Below, in pieces: positions 62,972-64,000 of a stretch of 64,000 nucleotides of DNA. Numbering within the stretch: the first letter of the stretch is position 1; every line of letters starts with the position of its first letter. The notes below the pieces were generated by a model. The model had not been told where the DNA came from, searched no databases, and worked only from the letters and a program-made list of their open reading frames with translations. This DNA comes from Liolophura sinensis (lineage: Eukaryota; Mollusca; Polyplacophora; Chitonida; Chitonidae). The translations under genes and the position numbers were made by a program. Where the stretch lies: NCBI RefSeq assembly GCF_032854445.1, contig NC_088295.1:38784510-38848509 (forward strand), given 5' to 3'.

Positions 62972-63025
62972 CTGCGAAACAGAGTGTGACAACATACACT
63001 TAAACTTCCATCTCTCTATATGTTG

Positions 63026-63160
63026 CTCATTTTGCCACATTCCAAGAGTTCTGTTAAACTAACAAAGGTGCTTTGAGGTTTGTTTGAAAGGTATACCCTA
63101 CTTCAAAAACGTGAGTTTCTATAATAAAGCAGTATTTTATGACCTTTACTTTTTGCTCTA
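63026..63160. repeat. Dispersed repeat shared with 1448-1580
   Basis: Contains ctcattttgcc and aaaggtgctttgaggtttgt; similarity to 1448-1580 fades on both sides. Confidence 0.5.
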
Positions 63161-63594
63161 AAAATGCACTTTTTGGGGCAAATTTTGGGGCAAATATGGC
63201 ATGTCTTCTTGCAGGAACCCTGTTCTAACACAGCCACATTTCAGGGACACTCTAACAGTTTTCTTTAAACACAGGACATAATGCTGTATCCATCATGCAA
63301 CATGAATTATCATGTGCACTTGAAAACCTATTCACATTCTTTCAAGAAATATTTGAGCACAATAAATCAAATATACCAGATTTTCCAGTTCTCTCTTTTG
63401 AATTCACTACTTTCTTTTTAATCAACGATTCCAACAGCTACAGCACAATCAACATCTCCACAACACTGCAGGTTCAAAACCTATTTCTTGGTTACAAATT
63501 AATCAACTGAAATTTGTGTTTATGTTGCAATTTTCCATCTTCCAAACCCACACAGATATTGTATGAATAGTGTAAGTGTGACCTGAATTAACAA

Positions 63595-63868
63595 ATGGGG
63601 CCTCCACAGCCGAGAGGGTTAGTACACCAGCATGGCACAATGACCCAGGTCCCTCTCACCTTACGCGGTCACTGTGCGTTCAAGTCCAGTTTATGCTGGC
63701 TTTCTCTCCAGCCATACGTGGGAAGGCCTAGCAGCAACCTGCAGATTTTAATGGGTTTCCCACGGGCTCTGCCCGTTTTCCTCCCAACATAATGCTGACC
63801 ACCGTCATATAAGTGAAATACTCTTGAGTACAGCGTAAAACACTAATCAAATAAAATAAATAATTAAA
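63595..63868 (+). mobile_element. SINE family A, full-length copy on the plus strand
   Basis: Starts ggggcctccacagccgagag and ggttagtacaccagc (A box region), then a B box GCGTTCAAGTCC, the central domain, and the tail ctcttgagtacagcgtaaaa followed by AAAT repeats. Confidence 0.85.
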
Positions 63869-64000
63869 TGAATTAACAATGAAGGAGTATGACCAAATTT
63901 CGTCCATGATTAACTCTAGGCTATATTTTGTACAGGCAGACTGATCTACGGATGTACATCCACATCTTGGCACAAAAGTAAATAATGTTTACTTTAAAGA

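Noticed and set aside
59602-60052. Plus-strand frames with GNYVMP/HGKP repeats
   Set aside because: Translation of the 21-bp array; the true coding sequence there is exon 4 on the other strand.
61970-62630. CRISPR-like regular array
   Set aside because: Units are uniform over their whole 65 bp with no unique spacers, and the setting is a eukaryotic intron.

Overview
This window looks like eukaryotic, probably marine lophotrochozoan (mollusc or brachiopod-like), DNA. It is AT-rich, has short exons in long introns, and carries many tRNA-derived SINEs and minisatellites. Nearly all recognisable coding sequence belongs to one gene on the minus strand: the central rod of a dystrophin (DMD) orthologue. 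By eye I resolved 32 consecutive exons (positions 62971 down to 13048). Their intron phases agree at every junction, giving one open frame of 2,023 codons plus a split first codon. Compared from memory with human dystrophin they run, without a missing repeat, from spectrin repeat R3 through hinge 2, R4 to R19 and a short hinge 3, into the first half of R20. The actin-binding domain lies beyond the right edge, and the WW/EF/ZZ/C-terminal part beyond the left edge.

Layout from right to left, which is the direction of transcription: 62.9-59.2 kb R3-R5 with hinge 2; 56.8-50.9 kb R6-R9; 50.0-44.1 kb R10-R13 (first half); 39.0-34.4 kb R13-R15; a 10 kb intron at 34.4-24.4 kb; 24.4-13.0 kb R15-R20; a 9.3 kb intron-like region at 13.0-3.7 kb; a 200-N gap at 3500-3699; and 1-3499, a near-copy of 18707-22142 repeating the second R16 exon and the start of the first R17 exon. 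That copy is most simply an unmerged second haplotype placed at a scaffold join, although a real, frame-compatible duplication is not excluded.

The most unusual structure is a set of four minisatellites (starting at exon ends 16905, 38852, 48472 and 54827). Each begins exactly at an exon/intron junction and repeats the 5' splice site, so every exon end is followed by a tandem series of decoy or alternative donors. One of them (45-bp unit) stays open in the exon frame through all ten units. Other candidates are a 37-codon start exon encoding a transmembrane helix inside the R15 intron (28407-28297), a second possible start exon under a CpG-richer block (10500-10366), two small phase-0 exon candidates (6914-6792 and 3947-3888), a GC-AG intron after the R15/R16 exon, and several inverted-repeat transposon-like elements, including one of 1.4 kb. 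I saw no convincing gene on the plus strand, and no rRNA, CRISPR or functional tRNA gene.
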